A stretch of 61,277 nucleotides of DNA from an uncultured Flavobacteriales bacterium (GCA_913058295.1 CAJXRD010000013.1:1-61277); one strand, 5' to 3'. Numbered from the stretch's first letter, positions 45,357-55,960 are shown. Numbers and translations: made by a program. The notes: generated by a model from the letters alone, not told the origin.

Positions 45357-46589
45357 ATGCTGTATTATCTGTTCGATTTTTTAGAAAAAAACTACCAAGT
45401 GCCAGGTGCTGGACTTTTTCAGTTCATCACTTTTAGAGCTGGATTAGCTGTGCTTTTTTCTTTATTAATCGCAACGGTATATGGGAAGAAAATTATTAGC
45501 TATTTGCGTAAAAAACAAATTGGAGAAACGGTAAGAGATTTAGGATTGCAAGGTCAAAATGAAAAAACGGGAACTCCTACCATGGGAGGGATCATTATTA
45601 TCCTAGCCACAGTAATTCCAGTATTGCTTTTTGCAAAACTTGAAAACATCTATGTAATTCTTCTATTGGTGACTACCGTTTGGATGGGTACTATCGGCTT
45701 TATTGATGATTATCTTAAGATAACTAAAGGTAATAAAGATGGGCTTTCTGGAAAATTTAAAGTGATTGGGCAAGTAGGTCTTGGGCTTATTGTTGGTGCA
45801 ACTATGTTTTTTCATCAAGATATTACCGTAAAAAGACAAAAAGTAAGTCCTTCAAATTCTATAGAGAATGTAGCCCAGAGTCATATTCCAGAATTTTATC
45901 CAGAAGAGAAAACACTATTAACAACGATTCCTTTTGTTAAGAAAAATGAATTCAACTACGAAAGCCTTATAAGTTGGGCTGGAGAAGATGCAAAGAAATA
46001 TGTTTGGCTGCTATTTATTCCTATTGTAATTTTTATTATTACAGCAGTATCTAATGGAGCAAACTTAACCGATGGTATTGATGGACTTGCAGCTGGTACA
46101 TCTGCAATAATAGGGGTAACTCTTGCGATTTTTGCTTGGGTTTCTGGGAATGTGATTTTTTCAGATTATCTGAATATTATGTACATCCCCAATACCGGCG
46201 AACTTACCATTTTTATCATGTCGTTTGTGGGAGCGCTCATTGGATTTTTATGGTATAATGCCTATCCAGCACAAATATTTATGGGAGATACAGGAAGTTT
46301 GACAATAGGTGGGATTATAGCTGTAATTGCTATTGCTATTCGAAAAGAATGGTTGATTCCTATCCTATGCGGTATTTTTTTAATGGAAAATTTATCGGTG
46401 GTGATGCAGGTAGGATGGTTTAAATATACCAAGAAAAAATTTGGAGAAGGAAGGCGAATTTTTAGAATGTCACCTCTCCATCATCATTATCAAATAAAAG
46501 GATTTCACGAAAGTAAAATTGTAACTAGGTTTTGGATTGTCGGAATATTTTTAGCGATTCTAACTATAGCAACATTGAAAATTAGATAG
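45357..46589 (+). CDS. mraY: Phospho-N-acetylmuramoyl-pentapeptide-transferase
   Basis: MraY makes lipid I on the inner membrane. The 410-aa polytopic protein has [32 protein letters not shown] (catalytic Asp pair), [12 protein letters not shown], and [12 protein letters not shown], then the late [20 protein letters not shown]. As usual in Bacteroidota, it is longer than the E. coli enzyme because of an insert in the middle (about 150-190). It begins 2 bp after murE. A heptamer array starts 11 bp after its stop. Confidence 0.97.
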   Translation: MLYYLFDFLEKNYQVPGAGLFQFITFRAGLAVLFSLLIATVYGKKIISYLRKKQIGETVRDLGLQGQNEKTGTPTMGGIIIILATVIPVLLFAKLENIYVILLLVTTVWMGTIGFIDDYLKITKGNKDGLSGKFKVIGQVGLGLIVGATMFFHQDITVKRQKVSPSNSIENVAQSHIPEFYPEEKTLLTTIPFVKKNEFNYESLISWAGEDAKKYVWLLFIPIVIFIITAVSNGANLTDGIDGLAAGTSAIIGVTLAIFAWVSGNVIFSDYLNIMYIPNTGELTIFIMSFVGALIGFLWYNAYPAQIFMGDTGSLTIGGIIAVIAIAIRKEWLIPILCGIFLMENLSVVMQVGWFKYTKKKFGEGRRIFRMSPLHHHYQIKGFHESKIVTRFWIVGIFLAILTIATLKIR

Positions 46590-46600
46590 ATTAAAGTGAG

Positions 46601-46663
46601 GAGTTATGAGTTATGAGTTATGAGTGAAGAGTGAAGAGTGAAGAGTGAAGAGTGAAGAGTTGA
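46601..46663. repeat. Heptamer tandem array inside the dcw cluster, units GAGTTAT and GAGTGAA
   Basis: Three units GAGTTAT (46601-46621) are followed in phase by five units GAGTGAA (46622-46656) and a degenerate GAGTTGA. Both unit types contain TGA across or within units on the coding strand. The array separates mraY from murD in an otherwise nearly gapless operon. The remaining 68 bp up to murD are A-rich and include GCGCCTTTGCGTC, similar to short extragenic repeats of this phylum. Confidence 0.96.
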
Positions 46664-46731
46664 AAAAAAAGAAAAGAGAATAAAGATAAGATAGCTTAGC
46701 GCCTTTGCGTCTTTTCGAGAACTAAAAAAAA

Positions 46732-48075
46732 GTGAAAAAAAAGTCAAAACTCGTAGTGCTAGGAGCCGGTGAAAGCGGAGTTGGAACCGCAATTTTAGGG
46801 AAGAAAGAAGGGTTTGAAATTTTTGTTTCAGACTTCGGAAAAATAAAAGATAAGTACAAACAAGTTCTTTTACATCATGAGATTTTATGGGAAGAAAGTG
46901 GTCATTCTGAAGCCAAAATTCTTTCAGCAGATATAGTAATGAAAAGCCCTGGGATTCCAGATACTGCCCACATTATTATTAAGCTAAAAGAAAAGGGTGT
47001 TAAAGTGATTTCTGAGATTGAATTTGCTTCCAAATTTACCGATGCAAATATCATTGGAATAACTGGAAGTAATGGAAAAACTACCGTTGCAACTATGGTA
47101 TACCAACTTTTAAAAGACGGAGGCTTGCAGGTTGCTTTAGGAGGTAATATTGGAGATAGTTTTGCTAAGGAAGTTGCTACTGAGAATAATGAAAACTATG
47201 TGTTGGAGTTAAGTAGTTTTCAGTTGGATGGTATCGAAAGTTTTGCGCCACATATTTCAATATTAACCAACCTTTCTCCGGATCATTTGGATAGATATGA
47301 TAATGATTATTCAAAGTATATCGATTCAAAATTTAGAATTACAAGAAACCAGACTACTGAGGATTATTTTATTTACGATGCAGACGATGAAAAGATTAAA
47401 GAATGGCTTTCTAAGCATACCATAAAACCTCAATTACTGCCTTTTTCGGTAAAAAAACAATTAGAAAAAGGAGCATTTATAAAAGATAAGGAAATAATAA
47501 TAACAATAGATAACACCAAATTTACTATGCCAATCGCAAAATTAGGATTACAAGGACAGCACAATATTAAAAACGCCATGGCGGCTTCAACAGCTTCAAA
47601 ACTGTTGAACATAAGAAAAGAAACCATTAGGAGAAGTTTAGAAAACTTTCAAGGGGTAGAACATCGTTTGGAAAATGTACTTAAAATCAATAATGTAAAG
47701 TACATCAACGACTCTAAAGGGACTAATGTGAATGCTACCTATTATGCTTTGGATAGCATGGAAACACAAACAGTTTGGATTGTGGGAGGAGTAGATAAAG
47801 GCAATGATTATAGCGAATTGTTTTCCTTGGTTAATGAAAAAGTAAAAGCCATTATTTGTCTTGGATTGGACAATCAAAAAATAATAAACGCCTTTGGTAA
47901 TGTGGTGGATATTATGGTAGAAACACATTCTATGCAAGATGCTGTTCAAGTTGCATATCGATTGTCTAAAAAAGGGGATTCAGTGTTGTTATCTCCAGCC
48001 TGTGCTAGTTTCGATCTTTTTGAAGATTATGAAGATCGTGGGCGACAATTTAAAGAGGCAGTTAGAAATTTATAA
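46732..48075 (+). CDS. murD: UDP-N-acetylmuramoyl-L-alanine--D-glutamate ligase
   Basis: MurD adds D-Glu to UDP-MurNAc-Ala. The 447-aa protein starts with GTG. The N-terminal Rossmann segment is KLVVLGAGESGVGTAIL, the ATP loop GITGSNGKTTV, and the later motifs NLSPDHLDRY and YINDSKGTNVNAT. It follows a 142-bp gap that holds the heptamer array, the longest gap within the cluster. Confidence 0.97.
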   Translation: MKKKSKLVVLGAGESGVGTAILGKKEGFEIFVSDFGKIKDKYKQVLLHHEILWEESGHSEAKILSADIVMKSPGIPDTAHIIIKLKEKGVKVISEIEFASKFTDANIIGITGSNGKTTVATMVYQLLKDGGLQVALGGNIGDSFAKEVATENNENYVLELSSFQLDGIESFAPHISILTNLSPDHLDRYDNDYSKYIDSKFRITRNQTTEDYFIYDADDEKIKEWLSKHTIKPQLLPFSVKKQLEKGAFIKDKEIIITIDNTKFTMPIAKLGLQGQHNIKNAMAASTASKLLNIRKETIRRSLENFQGVEHRLENVLKINNVKYINDSKGTNVNATYYALDSMETQTVWIVGGVDKGNDYSELFSLVNEKVKAIICLGLDNQKIINAFGNVVDIMVETHSMQDAVQVAYRLSKKGDSVLLSPACASFDLFEDYEDRGRQFKEAVRNL

Positions 48076-48087
48076 TATTAATAAAGA

Positions 48088-49278
48088 ATGAATAAATTAT
48101 ATCAACATATAAAAGGAGACAGAGCTATTTGGGCTGTGGTTACCTTGTTGGCATTATTTTCATTCTTACCAGTATATAGTTCTAGTAGTAATTTGGCTTA
48201 TTTATATGGCGACGGAAATACATTTAAATTTTTATTAAAACATTTCGCGCATTTAATATTAGGGTTTGCAATTTTATACGGAATTCATAAAGTGCCATAT
48301 CATTATTTTAAAGGCTTATCAATTATTGGTGTTCCGATAGTTATTTTATTGCTTATTGTAACTATGAGTCAGGGGACTACTATCGATGGCGCTAATGCTA
48401 GTAGGTGGATTCGGGTTCCTTTTGTGGGGGTAACATTTCAAACTTCCACACTTGCCTCAGTAGTATTATTAACGTATATAGCTCGTTATCTGTCTAGAGT
48501 TAAAGACAAGACGATTAATTTTAAAGAAACAATTTTGCCTCTCTGGTTGCCAGTATTTTTAATATTGGCACTTATATTACCCGCCAACTTTTCCACAACA
48601 GCTATCCTATTTACTATGGTATCTGTTTTGTTATTTGTTGGCGGTTATCCAAAAAAATATTTGGGAATTATCTTTTTAGCAGGAGCTTTTATGCTGACCT
48701 TTTTTATTGTTACTGCAAAAGCCTTTCCAGATGTTTTTCCTAATCGAGTAGATACTTGGATTAGTAGAATAGATAACTTTATAGATGATGAAGAAACTCA
48801 GGCAGATTATCAAATAGAAAAAGCTAAAATAGCTATTGCTTCTGGAGGCCCTTTGGGCTTAGGTCCTGGAAAAAGTATTCAAAAAAACTTTTTGCCACAA
48901 TCCTCATCCGATTTTATTTATGCAATTATCGTTGAGGAATTTGGTTTAATAGGAGCATTATTTTTAATGTTCCTATATCTATTATTGCTATTTAGGTTTG
49001 TAATTGTTGCACATAAAGCGAATACTGTTTTTGGAAAATTATTAGTTGTAGGTGTTGGTTTGCCAATTGTGTTTTTGGCATTGATCAATATGGCAGTTGC
49101 CGTAGAATTGTTTCCCGTTACAGGACAAACATTGCCTTTAATTAGTAGTGGAGGGTCTTCCATTTGGATGACATGTTTAGCGATTGGTATGGTGTTGAGC
49201 GTTAGTGCACAAAGAGAGATAGTAGTAGATGAAGATAAAGAAGAAAACCCATTAGATATTTTAAGTGAAGCCATATAA
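48088..49278 (+). CDS. ftsW: Peptidoglycan glycosyltransferase FtsW
   Basis: FtsW is the SEDS glycan polymerase of the divisome. The 396-aa polytopic protein has about ten transmembrane helices, [59 protein letters not shown] and the C-terminal [14 protein letters not shown]. The FQTST segment replaces the FQPSE motif of other phyla. It overlaps the murG start by 14 bp. Confidence 0.96.
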   Translation: MNKLYQHIKGDRAIWAVVTLLALFSFLPVYSSSSNLAYLYGDGNTFKFLLKHFAHLILGFAILYGIHKVPYHYFKGLSIIGVPIVILLLIVTMSQGTTIDGANASRWIRVPFVGVTFQTSTLASVVLLTYIARYLSRVKDKTINFKETILPLWLPVFLILALILPANFSTTAILFTMVSVLLFVGGYPKKYLGIIFLAGAFMLTFFIVTAKAFPDVFPNRVDTWISRIDNFIDDEETQADYQIEKAKIAIASGGPLGLGPGKSIQKNFLPQSSSDFIYAIIVEEFGLIGALFLMFLYLLLLFRFVIVAHKANTVFGKLLVVGVGLPIVFLALINMAVAVELFPVTGQTLPLISSGGSSIWMTCLAIGMVLSVSAQREIVVDEDKEENPLDILSEAI

Positions 49279-50368
49279 ATTCATCATATCAGGAGGAGGA
49301 ACAGGGGGACATATTTATCCTGCAGTAGCAATTGCTAACGAATTAAAGATAAAGTATCCAGATGCTGAGTTTTTATTTGTTGGAGCAAAAGATAGGATGG
49401 AAATGGAAAAAGTTCCAGAAGCAGGATATGTGATTAAAGGACTTTGGATTTCGGGACTTCAGAGAAGTTTATCTATAAAGAATTTAATGTTTCCTTTTAA
49501 GTTAATTTCAAGTCTACTGGCTTCTAAAAAAATATTAAAAAAGTTTAAGCCTGATGCTGCTATTGGTACAGGAGGATATGCAAGTGCGTCATTACTTAAA
49601 GTTGCTTCAAATAAAGGGATTCCTTGTTTGATACAAGAGCAAAATTCTCATGCAGGAATTACAAATAAGTGGCTAAGTAATAAAGTAAAAAGCATCTGTG
49701 TTGCTTATGAGGGAATGGAAAAATTCTTTCCTTCTGAAAAAATTAAGCTTACTGGAAATCCGGTACGACAAGACTTAATTGATATAGATTCAAAAAGAGA
49801 AGAAGGGCTAGCGTTTTATAAATTAGATCCAAGCAAAAAAACAATATTGGTTTTAGGTGGAAGCCTAGGAGCGAAAAGAATAAATGAACTTATTGATGAT
49901 TCCTTAGGTCTATTTTCAAAATTAGAGGTGCAAGTAATTTGGCAATGTGGTCGTTTTTATTATGAAATATATAAAGATAAAGGTTCAGGAAACTTACAAG
50001 TTCATGCCTTTTTAAATCGAATGGATTTGGTATATGCAGCCGCAGATATTATCATTTCGAGGGCAGGTGCATTATCGGTTTCAGAATTGTGTTTGGTTGG
50101 AAAACCAGTAGTTTTTATCCCTTCGCCAAATGTAGCCGAAGATCATCAAACTAAAAACGCTTTGGCAATTTCAAAAATGAATGCAGCGTTATTAATTAAA
50201 GAAAGTGAATTAGAAGATAGGTTTGAATCAGAATTCTCCAGTTTAATTTCTTCAGAAGAAAAACAAATAGAATTATCTAGAAATATTAAAAGTTTAGAAA
50301 AGCCAAATGCTGCTAAGGAAATTGTAACAGAAATAGAACGAATAATCAAAAATAGAAATCAAGTTTGA
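49265..50368 (+). CDS. murG: UDP-GlcNAc transferase (lipid II synthase)
   Basis: MurG adds GlcNAc to lipid I, making lipid II. The 367-aa GT-B enzyme starts with GTG within ftsW. Visible motifs are [52 protein letters not shown] and [24 protein letters not shown]. It leads directly into murC (3-bp gap). Confidence 0.97.
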   Translation: MKPYKFIISGGGTGGHIYPAVAIANELKIKYPDAEFLFVGAKDRMEMEKVPEAGYVIKGLWISGLQRSLSIKNLMFPFKLISSLLASKKILKKFKPDAAIGTGGYASASLLKVASNKGIPCLIQEQNSHAGITNKWLSNKVKSICVAYEGMEKFFPSEKIKLTGNPVRQDLIDIDSKREEGLAFYKLDPSKKTILVLGGSLGAKRINELIDDSLGLFSKLEVQVIWQCGRFYYEIYKDKGSGNLQVHAFLNRMDLVYAAADIIISRAGALSVSELCLVGKPVVFIPSPNVAEDHQTKNALAISKMNAALLIKESELEDRFESEFSSLISSEEKQIELSRNIKSLEKPNAAKEIVTEIERIIKNRNQV

Positions 50369-50371
50369 TCC

Positions 50372-51727
50372 ATGAATAAATTAGAAAACATACAAAATAT
50401 ATATTTCGTCGGTATCGGCGGAATTGGTATGAGTGCCTTGGCACGCTATTTTAATCTTCAGGGAAAGAACGTTTTTGGTTATGATAAGACACCGTCCGAA
50501 ATTACTAGAAATCTTATGGATGAAGGGATTTCAATACAATTTGAAGATAATATTTCTAAATTACCATCTGAGATAAAAGATCCAGAAAATACATTGGTAG
50601 TCTATACCCCAGCGATTCCAAAAAGCAATGCTATAATTACTTGGTTTGAAAACAAAAAATACGACATACTAAAGCGAGCACAGCTTTTAGGGGAAATTTC
50701 TAAAAACAGTATTTGTTTGGCAGTTGCTGGTACGCATGGAAAAACTACAACTTCTGCAATTTTAGGTCACTTATTAGCAGATTGCAATAGATCTGTAACC
50801 GCTTTTTTGGGTGGTATTTCCGAAAATTATAATTCTAATTTAATCTGTCAAGGAAATGATTTGATGGTGGTGGAAGCAGACGAATTCGATCGATCTTTTT
50901 TACAATTACATCCAGATATTGCTTGCATCACATCTATGGATGCAGACCATTTAGATATTTATGAGGATTCTTCAGATTTAGAACAAACCTTTGTAGCTTT
51001 TTCAAAATTGCTTTCCAATAGCGAAATGCTATTGTATAAAAAAGGACTTTCATTAGCAGGAAATTCAGTTTCCTCCACAGAGGATGCAGATTTTCAAGCG
51101 ACAAATATTCGGATAGAAAATGGCAGTTATGTATTTAATTTAAAAACACCTTTTGAAGAGATAAAAGGTTTGCAATTTCATTTGCCTGGACGTCATAATT
51201 TATTTAATGCGGTTACAGCATTGGGTATGGCAATTCTTGCAGGTACTCCAACCGATTGCCTGCATAAAGCACTAGAAAGCTTTAAAGGCGTAAAAAGAAG
51301 ATTTACCTATAAAATTAAAACCGAAAGTTTGGTTTTAATAGATGATTATGCACATCATCCAACAGAGATTGATGCCTTATTTCAGGCAGTAACCGAAATG
51401 TACCCTGAAAAGGAGAAATTAATTGTTTTTCAACCACATTTATTTACAAGAACGCGAGACTTTAGTATAGGCTTTGCCAAAAGTTTATCTCAATTTAACG
51501 AGGTGATTCTATTGGATATTTACCCTGCTAGGGAAGAACCTATCGAGGGGGTAAACTCTTATTGGTTATTGGATAAAATAAGCATAGCAGATAAAAAATT
51601 AGTGTCTAAAGAAGCACTTCCGGAAGCAGTAAAAAACTCTAGAAGTATGGTAAAGCTCCTTGTAGGTGCAGGAGACATAGGGGTTGAGGTTGATAAAATA
51701 ACTAAATATTTAGGCTATGAAGATTAA
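50372..51727 (+). CDS. murC: UDP-N-acetylmuramate--L-alanine ligase
   Basis: MurC adds L-Ala to UDP-MurNAc. The 451-aa protein has FVGIGGIGMSALARYF, the ATP loop AGTHGKTTTSAIL, EADEFDRSFLQL, TSMDADHLDIY, LPGRHNLFNAVTAL and DDYAHHPTEI. Start ATG at 50372. Its stop lies within ftsQ (11-bp overlap). Confidence 0.97.
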   Translation: MNKLENIQNIYFVGIGGIGMSALARYFNLQGKNVFGYDKTPSEITRNLMDEGISIQFEDNISKLPSEIKDPENTLVVYTPAIPKSNAIITWFENKKYDILKRAQLLGEISKNSICLAVAGTHGKTTTSAILGHLLADCNRSVTAFLGGISENYNSNLICQGNDLMVVEADEFDRSFLQLHPDIACITSMDADHLDIYEDSSDLEQTFVAFSKLLSNSEMLLYKKGLSLAGNSVSSTEDADFQATNIRIENGSYVFNLKTPFEEIKGLQFHLPGRHNLFNAVTALGMAILAGTPTDCLHKALESFKGVKRRFTYKIKTESLVLIDDYAHHPTEIDALFQAVTEMYPEKEKLIVFQPHLFTRTRDFSIGFAKSLSQFNEVILLDIYPAREEPIEGVNSYWLLDKISIADKKLVSKEALPEAVKNSRSMVKLLVGAGDIGVEVDKITKYLGYED

Positions 51728-52445
51728 TTGGAACGTCATAAAATTTTTGGTAATAACGGGCTTAGTTATCTTTTTATTTAGCTTTAGTAAACAGCGAAAT
51801 GAAGAGAGAAACCTCACGAAAATTGAAGTAGATTTTAAGAATGATAATACTCTTTTTATCACTCAAAATTCGGTTAATAAATTGTTAATACAAAATATTG
51901 ATAGTGTTACGAGCATAGGTAAAGAAACTTTAGTTTTGAATAAGATGGAAGAAAGTTTGTTAAAAAATCCGATGATTAAAAATGCAGAGGTTTTTGTGAC
52001 AATAGATGGTTTGTTAGGGGTGAAAATAGAACAGCGAAAACCAATAGCTAGAGTTTTGGGATCACCAGATTTTTATATTGATGAAGAGGGTACAAAGATG
52101 CCTTTGTCAACAGTGTATTCAGCAAGAGTTCCAATTGTTACCGGAAATATAAATAATGATTTTACAGACATTACAAAATTGTTATTGAAAATTAATGAAG
52201 ATGATTTTATGATGGAATGTGTTATTGGCTTGCAAATTCAATCCGATGAAACCATCCATTTGAAAATACGTAAGAACGATTTTAATGTGCTTTTTGGGAA
52301 GCCAATTGCTATTGAAAATAAGTTTCAGAAGTTTAAAGCATTTTACAAATTAACAAAGCAAGAAGGATTGCTTTCAAATTACAGTTTAGTGAATTTAGAA
52401 TTTAACAACCAAGTAGTCGCCACAAAAGGGAAAACCAATGGATAA
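51717..52445 (+). CDS. ftsQ: Cell division protein FtsQ
   Basis: The 242-aa bitopic protein has one N-terminal transmembrane helix (about 7-24), a POTRA-like segment (KIEVDFKNDNTLFITQNSVNKLL, about 36-105, ending at KIEQRKPIARVL) and a C-terminal beta domain (DEEGTKMPLSTVYSARVPIVTGN). Sequence conservation is low in this family, so position between murC and ftsA and topology are the main evidence. Its 3' end overlaps ftsA by 8 bp. Confidence 0.92.
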   Translation: MKINWNVIKFLVITGLVIFLFSFSKQRNEERNLTKIEVDFKNDNTLFITQNSVNKLLIQNIDSVTSIGKETLVLNKMEESLLKNPMIKNAEVFVTIDGLLGVKIEQRKPIARVLGSPDFYIDEEGTKMPLSTVYSARVPIVTGNINNDFTDITKLLLKINEDDFMMECVIGLQIQSDETIHLKIRKNDFNVLFGKPIAIENKFQKFKAFYKLTKQEGLLSNYSLVNLEFNNQVVATKGKTNG

Positions 52446-53763
52446 TAATAAAATAGCTGTAGGATTAGATATTGGTACTACCAAGATCGTTGCTATGGTT
52501 GGTAAGTATAACGAGTATGGTAAGCTAGAGATTTTAGGAATTGGTAAAACTAAAAGTTTAGGAGTGCATAGAGGAGTTGTAAATAATATTACACAAACCA
52601 TACAATCCATACAACAAGCAATACAAGATGCAGAAACTGCTTCTGGAGAAAAGATCACCGAAGTAATAGTGGGTATTGCAGGGCAACATATTAGAAGTTT
52701 ACAACATAGCGATTATATTACTCGAGAAGATAGTGAAACAGTTATAGGCGAAGAGGATATCGACACCTTATGCAACCAAGTTTTTAAATTGGTCATGTTA
52801 CCTGGCGAAGAAATTATTCATGTGCTTCCGCAAGAATTTAAAGTAGATGGGCAAAGTGAAATAACAGAACCTATTGGGATGTATGGCGGAAGATTAGAAG
52901 CTAATTTTCATGTGGTTGTTGGGCAGGTGTCCTCTATAAAAAATATTGGACGATGTGTAAAAAGCGCAGGTTTAGCCTTATCTGGAATCACACTTGAACC
53001 CTTAGCTTCTGCTAATGCAGTATTGGGACAAGAGGAAAAAGAAGCAGGTGTTGCATTAATAGACATAGGAGGTGGAACTACCGATTTGGCCATTTTTAAA
53101 GATGGAATAATTAGGCATACCGCTGTGATTCCTTTTGGAGGAAATGTGATAACTGAAGACATAAAAGAAGGCTGTTCTATTATTGAAAAACAGGCGGAAT
53201 TACTTAAAATAAAATTTGGTTCTGCTTGGCCAGGGGAAAATAAGGACAACGAAATTGTTTCTATTCCTGGACTAAGAGGAAGAGAGCCTAAAGAAATAAC
53301 ACTTAAAAACCTTTCTAAAATTATACATGCACGTGTGATTGAAATAATTGAACAGGTGTATTTAGAGATAAAAAATTACGGACACGAAGAGCAAAAGAAA
53401 AAGTTAATAGCTGGTATTGTTCTTACTGGTGGAGGTTCTCAATTGAACCATTTAAAGCAGTTGGTAGAATATATTACTGGAATGGATACACGAGTAGGGT
53501 TTCCTAATGAGCATATGGCTGGCGATAGTGATTCCGAAGTAACAAGCCCTATGTATGCAACAGCAGTAGGTTTGGTATTAAATAGTTTAGATAACAGCGA
53601 TATACAAACCGATGTTAGTAAGCCTGACGAAGATGAAATTGAGGGTGAAGAAGTAATAGAAGTATCTCAGGAAGTAGAAGAACGCAAAGAAAAAAAGAAA
53701 AAAAATAGATTTTTTGATAATTGGGCTGAAAAATTTAAGGATTTTTTAGATAACGCAGAATAA
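52438..53763 (+). CDS. ftsA: Cell division protein FtsA
   Basis: FtsA is the actin-like membrane anchor of FtsZ. The 441-aa protein has the phosphate-1 loop VGLDIGTTKIVAMVG, the phosphate-2 loop LIDIGGGTTDLAIF and the adenosine motif GIVLTGGGSQLNHL. The C-terminus has an acidic linker, a Lys-rich stretch and then an amphipathic helix RFFDNWAEKFKDFLDN that should bind the membrane. FtsZ follows after 64 bp. Confidence 0.96.
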   Translation: MDNNKIAVGLDIGTTKIVAMVGKYNEYGKLEILGIGKTKSLGVHRGVVNNITQTIQSIQQAIQDAETASGEKITEVIVGIAGQHIRSLQHSDYITREDSETVIGEEDIDTLCNQVFKLVMLPGEEIIHVLPQEFKVDGQSEITEPIGMYGGRLEANFHVVVGQVSSIKNIGRCVKSAGLALSGITLEPLASANAVLGQEEKEAGVALIDIGGGTTDLAIFKDGIIRHTAVIPFGGNVITEDIKEGCSIIEKQAELLKIKFGSAWPGENKDNEIVSIPGLRGREPKEITLKNLSKIIHARVIEIIEQVYLEIKNYGHEEQKKKLIAGIVLTGGGSQLNHLKQLVEYITGMDTRVGFPNEHMAGDSDSEVTSPMYATAVGLVLNSLDNSDIQTDVSKPDEDEIEGEEVIEVSQEVEERKEKKKKNRFFDNWAEKFKDFLDNAE

Positions 53764-53827
53764 TCAATAATCATAAAAATATAATAGACTAATAAGATTA
53801 TGCAACAACCTCACAAAACTAACTATT

Positions 53828-55843
53828 ATGAGCAGTAAAAAAGAAATAGACAACATTTCGTTCGACATGCCAAAAAACCAATCCAATGTAATCAAAGTCA
53901 TTGGTGTTGGTGGCGGTGGTAGTAATGCCATTAATCATATGTTTAATCAAGGGATTAAAGGTGTGGATTTTGTTATTTGTAATACCGATGCTCAAGCCCT
54001 CGAAAATAGTTCTGTACCTGTAAAAATCCAGTTGGGAGTAACCCTAACAGAAGGATTAGGAGCGGGTGCAAATCCACAAATTGGAGAACAATCTGCAGTA
54101 GAGAGTTTAGAAGAAATTAAAAACATGCTTGCTACCAATACCAAAATGATATTTATCACTGCGGGTATGGGAGGAGGTACTGGTACTGGAGCTGCACCAA
54201 TTATTGCGAAAATGGCAAAAGAGTTGGGAGTACTTACGGTTGGTATTGTAACCATTCCTTTTCAGTTTGAAGGAAAAATGCGTTGTGAGCAAGCAAATTT
54301 AGGAGTTGAAAAATTAAGGAATAGTGTAGATTCATTAATTGTTATCAATAATAATAAATTGCGTGAGGTATATGGAAACCTAGGTTTTAAAGCAGGTTTT
54401 TCTAAAGCAGATGAGGTTTTAGCAACTGCTGCTCGTGGAATTGCAGAAGTGATAACACATCATTATACTCAAAATATTGATTTACGAGATGCCAAAACTG
54501 TACTTTCAAATAGCGGGACTGCTATTATGGGAAGTTCTATAGCAAGTGGTTCTAACAGAGCAAGTGAAGCTATTTCTAAAGCTTTGGATTCTCCATTGCT
54601 AAACGATAATAAAATTAAAGGTGCAACCAATGTATTATTATTAATTGTTTCAGGTTCCGAAGAGATTACTATTGATGAAATAGGTGAGATTAGTGATTAT
54701 ATTCAGAGTGAAGCAGGGCATGGCGCTAATATCATTATGGGGGTTGGTGATGATGAATCTTTAGAAGAATCTATCGCTATAACTGTAATTGCTACAGGTT
54801 TTAATCCAGAACAACAAAACGATATTGTAAATACCGAAGCAAAAAAAGTGATTCATATTTTGGAGGATGAACAACGTGCTGAGCAAGTGCTTTTAAGTAG
54901 TCCTAGTGAAACTAATGAGAATATAATTTCAACACCAGAAACAGTAATTCAAAGGGAAGAGGAGCCTATTATAAAACATACGCTTTTTGATGAGGATGAG
55001 GAAATGGTAGAAGTGGTTGCAAAAAAACCATTTGAAGATTATATTGAAACTTCTGCTTTATTAAAAGATATCGATGTTAGTTATGAAGAGATCGATATTC
55101 ATCATTTAGCAGAGTTTAAAGAGGTTAATATTGATGAAATAGATATCAATGAGTTTGTGATAGTTGATTCAAGTAATAAGAATTTAGAAATGGGTTCAGA
55201 AGAATTTACAGAAGTAAATCCTGCTGAAACTGACGATCAGATTTTAATGTTCGATATGCCTGTAGATCCTGTGCATAAAGTAGCAGCAAAGCTTTCTAAT
55301 AATGATAATGAATCTGAGGATAATTCTTTTAAAGAAATAGAAACCATTGTAAGCAATATCGAAGACATTGAAGTAAGAGATCACGTAGAAATAGTTCCTA
55401 TTACCGAAATATCTAAAAAGGAAACCGTACGCTACAGCCTAGATGATTATCAAGATGTAGAAGATCAACTTACCAATGCAAAACCAAAGGAAGAAGAAGT
55501 TTCCGAAGAGGAAATTGTTTTTGAAAAACGAACAATAGAAGCACCCCAAGAAACACAAGTAGAAGAGTCTAATGACCCTTTTAATACTCCAATTTCAAAA
55601 CTGTTAAGTGATCGTACTGAAATTCGTAAAAAACAAATGAAGGAGTTCAATTATAAGTTTAAAAATAAGTCTTCTCACATAGATGATATAGAAAATCAAC
55701 CTGCTTATAAACGAATGGGAATTGAGTTGGATGAAGCAGCTAGCAGTCAAGATCAAAATATTTCTAGAATATCATTAAACAGTGATGATGACGATATCGA
55801 TTTTAGAACCAACAACTCTTTTTTACACGATAATGTAGATTAA
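53828..55843 (+). CDS. ftsZ: Cell division protein FtsZ, with long acidic C-terminal region
   Basis: FtsZ forms the division ring. The N-terminal GTPase (about 1-330) has VGGGGSNAINHM, the tubulin signature GGGTGTGAAP, and the T7 region NIDLRDAKTVLSNSG. The remaining ~340 residues are acidic, low-complexity linker, much longer than in E. coli (383 aa in total) but usual for flavobacteria. The end, FLHDNVD, follows a conserved YKRMGIELDEA/ISRISLNSDD block that may act as the FtsA-binding tail. A 12-codon ORF (53800-53838) overlaps its start. Confidence 0.96.
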   Translation: MSSKKEIDNISFDMPKNQSNVIKVIGVGGGGSNAINHMFNQGIKGVDFVICNTDAQALENSSVPVKIQLGVTLTEGLGAGANPQIGEQSAVESLEEIKNMLATNTKMIFITAGMGGGTGTGAAPIIAKMAKELGVLTVGIVTIPFQFEGKMRCEQANLGVEKLRNSVDSLIVINNNKLREVYGNLGFKAGFSKADEVLATAARGIAEVITHHYTQNIDLRDAKTVLSNSGTAIMGSSIASGSNRASEAISKALDSPLLNDNKIKGATNVLLLIVSGSEEITIDEIGEISDYIQSEAGHGANIIMGVGDDESLEESIAITVIATGFNPEQQNDIVNTEAKKVIHILEDEQRAEQVLLSSPSETNENIISTPETVIQREEEPIIKHTLFDEDEEMVEVVAKKPFEDYIETSALLKDIDVSYEEIDIHHLAEFKEVNIDEIDINEFVIVDSSNKNLEMGSEEFTEVNPAETDDQILMFDMPVDPVHKVAAKLSNNDNESEDNSFKEIETIVSNIEDIEVRDHVEIVPITEISKKETVRYSLDDYQDVEDQLTNAKPKEEEVSEEEIVFEKRTIEAPQETQVEESNDPFNTPISKLLSDRTEIRKKQMKEFNYKFKNKSSHIDDIENQPAYKRMGIELDEAASSQDQNISRISLNSDDDDIDFRTNNSFLHDNVD

Positions 55844-55859
55844 TCTATGCTTAAAGCTG

Positions 55860-55903
55860 AAAAGCCTGAGAATGAAATTTTATTTTGTTTTTGGGCTTTT
55901 TTT
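55860..55903 (+). terminator. Terminator at the end of the dcw cluster
   Basis: AAAAGCC (55860-55866) pairs with GGGCTTTT (55893-55900) across a long AT-rich loop, followed by more T residues. The arm is short, so efficiency is uncertain. Confidence 0.65.
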
Positions 55904-55931
55904 ATGCCTTGATATTTGCACTTTAAAAAAG

Positions 55932-55939
55932 TATCTTTG
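55932..55939 (+). promoter_or_regulatory. -7 element of the YqeY-domain gene
   Basis: TATCTTTG matches TAnnTTTG and lies 21 bp before the ATG at 55961. Confidence 0.5.
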
Positions 55940-55960
55940 CAGTCTATTTAAATAAATATT

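Noticed and set aside
46604-46792. 62-codon reading frame on the minus strand between mraY and murD
   Set aside because: It is a translation of the heptamer array and poly-A tract and gives low-complexity protein; no support for a gene.
53800-53838. 12-codon ORF overlapping the ftsZ start as a regulatory uORF
   Set aside because: It has no unusual codon content and no own initiation signal; such short ORFs are expected by chance in AT-rich leaders.
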